Shown piece after piece: positions 63,867-64,000 of a DNA stretch of 64,000 nucleotides. The position numbers and the translations under genes are program-made. Each line of letters opens with the position of its first letter. Position 1 is the stretch's first letter. Where the stretch lies: the NCBI GenBank assembly GCA_014378525.1, contig JACMNL010000026.1:1-64000 (forward strand), read 5' to 3'. Source of the DNA: Bacteriovorax sp. (GTDB lineage Bacteria > Bdellovibrionota > Bacteriovoracia > Bacteriovoracales > Bacteriovoracaceae). The notes beneath the pieces were generated by a model, which did not search any database, was not told the DNA's origin, and saw only the letters and a list, made by a program, of their open reading frames with translations.

Positions 63867-64000
63867 TTAAGCAATTGAGACAATAAATTTTAGTCCTTCT
63901 TGATCTAGTTGATCTTGAAGGGCCAGTCTTACCCACGACTTTGGCGGGCCTCCTGCTATTTTTGCAATTTCATAAGCTCTAGATGGCGAGGGAATTCTTC
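63867..64000 (-). CDS. Partial 3' end of an unidentified CDS
   Basis: Minus-strand open frame to the window edge ending RIPSPSRAYEIAKIAGGPPKSWVRLALQDQLDQEGLKFIVSIA*; convergent with hemE. Confidence 0.4.
   Translation of the reverse strand, partial: RIPSPSRAYEIAKIAGGPPKSWVRLALQDQLDQEGLKFIVSIA

Noticed and set aside
1-64000. CRISPR arrays, rRNA, tRNA, IS elements, retrons, toxin-antitoxin or known defense systems
   Set aside because: None recognised by eye. tRNA and small-RNA absence should be confirmed with tRNAscan-SE and Infernal.

Overview
The window is a low-GC bacterial chromosomal segment, almost fully coding and mostly housekeeping. Gene content and protein style suggest a Bdellovibrionota/Bacteriovoracales-like predatory lineage: TIGR02147-type regulator, many secreted cysteine-rich or lipobox proteins, cdaA-ybbR-glmM in a Gram-negative background, and short divergent GTPase and heme genes. 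That taxonomic call is inference. Main blocks: (1) minus strand, PilZ-GAF-AAA-Fis regulator / cdaA / ybbR / glmM / pdxJ / tsaE; (2) M14 peptidase, ATP-grasp, periplasmic PLD, TIGR02147 regulator; (3) MBL hydrolase and a ferrochelatase-MFS fusion; (4) queF, tatA, SIS/GKRP-like protein, response regulator; (5) ffh-rpsP-khpA; (6) dus and two very large secreted proteins; (7) znuABC-like Zn/Mn transporter, thioesterase, UbiB-like kinase; (8) speA plus deoxyhypusine-synthase-like gene; (9) bamB, yfgM-like, FecR, der, era, rnc; (10) degenerate tyrosine recombinase and an interrupted solute-binding protein gene; (11) transaldolase, metzincin lipoprotein, infC-rpmI-rplT, plsB, IMPDH/GMPR; (12) hemA-hemCD-hemL-HK-RR-hemE. 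I saw no rRNA, tRNA, CRISPR array or IS element. The observations most worth a second look are: a PilZ-GAF-degenerate-AAA+ protein abutting the c-di-AMP cyclase gene; a roughly 155-aa acidic insertion in the second G domain of Der; an in-frame ferrochelatase-MFS fusion; a two-component system inside a heme operon with a divergent HemA; non-canonical ATT/ATC starts for infC and an MBL gene; and a tyrosine recombinase that has lost most catalytic residues.
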